The translations under genes were made by a program, and so were the position numbers. This document shows positions 5,731 through 6,123 of a stretch of DNA of 6,123 nucleotides, in pieces. Origin of the DNA: UMGS363 sp051891935 (GTDB lineage Bacteria > Bacillota > Clostridia > Oscillospirales > Ruminococcaceae); NCBI GenBank assembly GCA_051891935.1, contig JBJFFR010000175.1, positions 1 to 6,123 on the forward strand. The letters are read 5' to 3'. Positions within the stretch are counted from its first letter, which is position 1; each line of letters starts with the position of its first letter. The notes beneath the pieces are model-generated. The model did no database searches. It saw only the letters and a program-made list of their open reading frames with translations, and was not told the DNA's origin.

Positions 5731-5774
5731 AGAAGGAGCTGAACAAAATGAAGTTGTATTTCGAACCCATATAG
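5731..5774 (+). CDS. Possible eight-residue leader peptide with strong ribosome binding site
   Basis: AGAAGGAG (5731-5738) is a near-ideal Shine-Dalgarno sequence 9 bases before ATG (5748). The ORF encodes MKLYFEPI and stops at TAG (5772-5774); 77 bases later spoVG begins. Its ribosome binding site is better than that of spoVG itself. It could be a translated leader peptide linking ribosome movement to the surrounding RNA folds, or the remnant of a gene whose body has been lost. No run of one amino acid codon is present, so a classic amino-acid attenuator is not indicated. The coordinates here include the ribosome binding site. Confidence 0.4.
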
Positions 5775-5851
5775 CAATAAGCTTGCTCAACATCAATGCT
5801 GTCACAAATCAAAACAAAAACACTTCATAACACGAAAGGACGGTCATACCT

Positions 5852-6123
5852 ATGACAATTACCGAAATTAAAATCCGCAAGACATTCTCCGAGGGCAACC
5901 TCAAAGCTATCGTTTCTATCACCCTTGATAACTGCTTGGCAATTCACGATATCAAGATTGTGCAGGGCAGTGACAGAGTCTTTGCAGCTATGCCGAGCCG
6001 TAAAGATGAAACAGGCATTTATCGTGACATCATTCATCCTATGGACCCTAAAACAAGGGATGAAGTTGAAAACGCTATCATCTCCGCTTACGAAAGGTAT
6101 GTTGAGATTGAAAAGATTATGAA
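5852..6123 (+). CDS. spoVG: SpoVG-family protein, 3' end beyond the window
   Basis: Small regulatory nucleic-acid-binding protein; in Bacillus and relatives SpoVG affects septation and sporulation, and homologues in Staphylococcus, Listeria and Borrelia bind DNA and/or RNA. Ninety codons are present out of a usual 85-100. Family landmarks are visible: MTITEIKIRK start (strand 1), AIVSITLDN (19-27), AIHDIKIV (30-37), FAAMPSRK (44-51), YRDIIHP (57-63), then the C-terminal helix from about 65. The basic C-terminal tail implicated in binding is cut off. The ATG at 5852 has AAGGA at 5836-5840, a slightly long 11-base gap. Extra SpoVG copies are frequent in conjugative elements and plasmids of Clostridia; together with the long structured region upstream this suggests the element-encoded rather than the core chromosomal copy, but that is inference. 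The leader with two or three terminators points to control by premature termination. Confidence 0.93.
   Translation, partial: MTITEIKIRKTFSEGNLKAIVSITLDNCLAIHDIKIVQGSDRVFAAMPSRKDETGIYRDIIHPMDPKTRDEVENAIISAYERYVEIEKIM

Overview
The window looks like part of a mobile or accessory region from a low-GC Firmicute, probably a gut or rumen Clostridia (Ruminococcus/Oscillospiraceae-like). The reasons are a SpoVG-family gene, strong GGAGG-type ribosome binding sites, a textbook sigma-A promoter, U-tailed intrinsic terminators and a type I restriction locus. This placement is inference; no rRNA or housekeeping gene is present to confirm it.

Layout. (1) 69-3610, plus strand: the distal end of a type I restriction-modification operon. 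A small HEPN-family protein (143 aa) is followed after 5 bases by hsdR (1034 aa, complete nuclease and helicase motifs). The hsdM and hsdS genes are not in the window and probably lie to the left. (2) 3611-3744: a convergent intergenic spacer. Its strong hairpin works best as the terminator of the minus-strand gene. (3) 3745-4470, minus strand: a 241-aa hydrophilic protein I do not recognise. It has its own perfect promoter (TTGACA-17-TATAAT), and the spacer of that promoter is almost entirely a 15-bp palindrome, a likely repressor site. (4) 4471-5851: about 1.38 kb with no convincing gene of normal size. It runs from a very AT-rich stretch (22% GC by hand count at 4681-4860) into a GC-rich block packed with hairpins (58% GC at 5011-5160), then two larger inverted repeats, then a plus-strand leader. 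The leader holds three successive hairpins, two of them clear intrinsic terminators that are copies of one another. After these come a long wobble-paired stem and an eight-codon ORF with an excellent ribosome binding site. (5) 5852-end, plus strand: a SpoVG-family gene cut by the window edge.

How it may work together. The restriction genes with their HEPN partner form a defence cargo. The divergent pair (unknown 241-aa gene and spoVG) flanking a long structured non-coding region resembles the control or transfer-origin region of an integrative conjugative element or plasmid. The most interesting parts are the hairpin block at 5016-5220 (origin of transfer/replication or structured RNA) and the multi-terminator leader of spoVG (5431-5851), which suggests attenuation or antitermination control. 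Neither can be settled from sequence reading alone.
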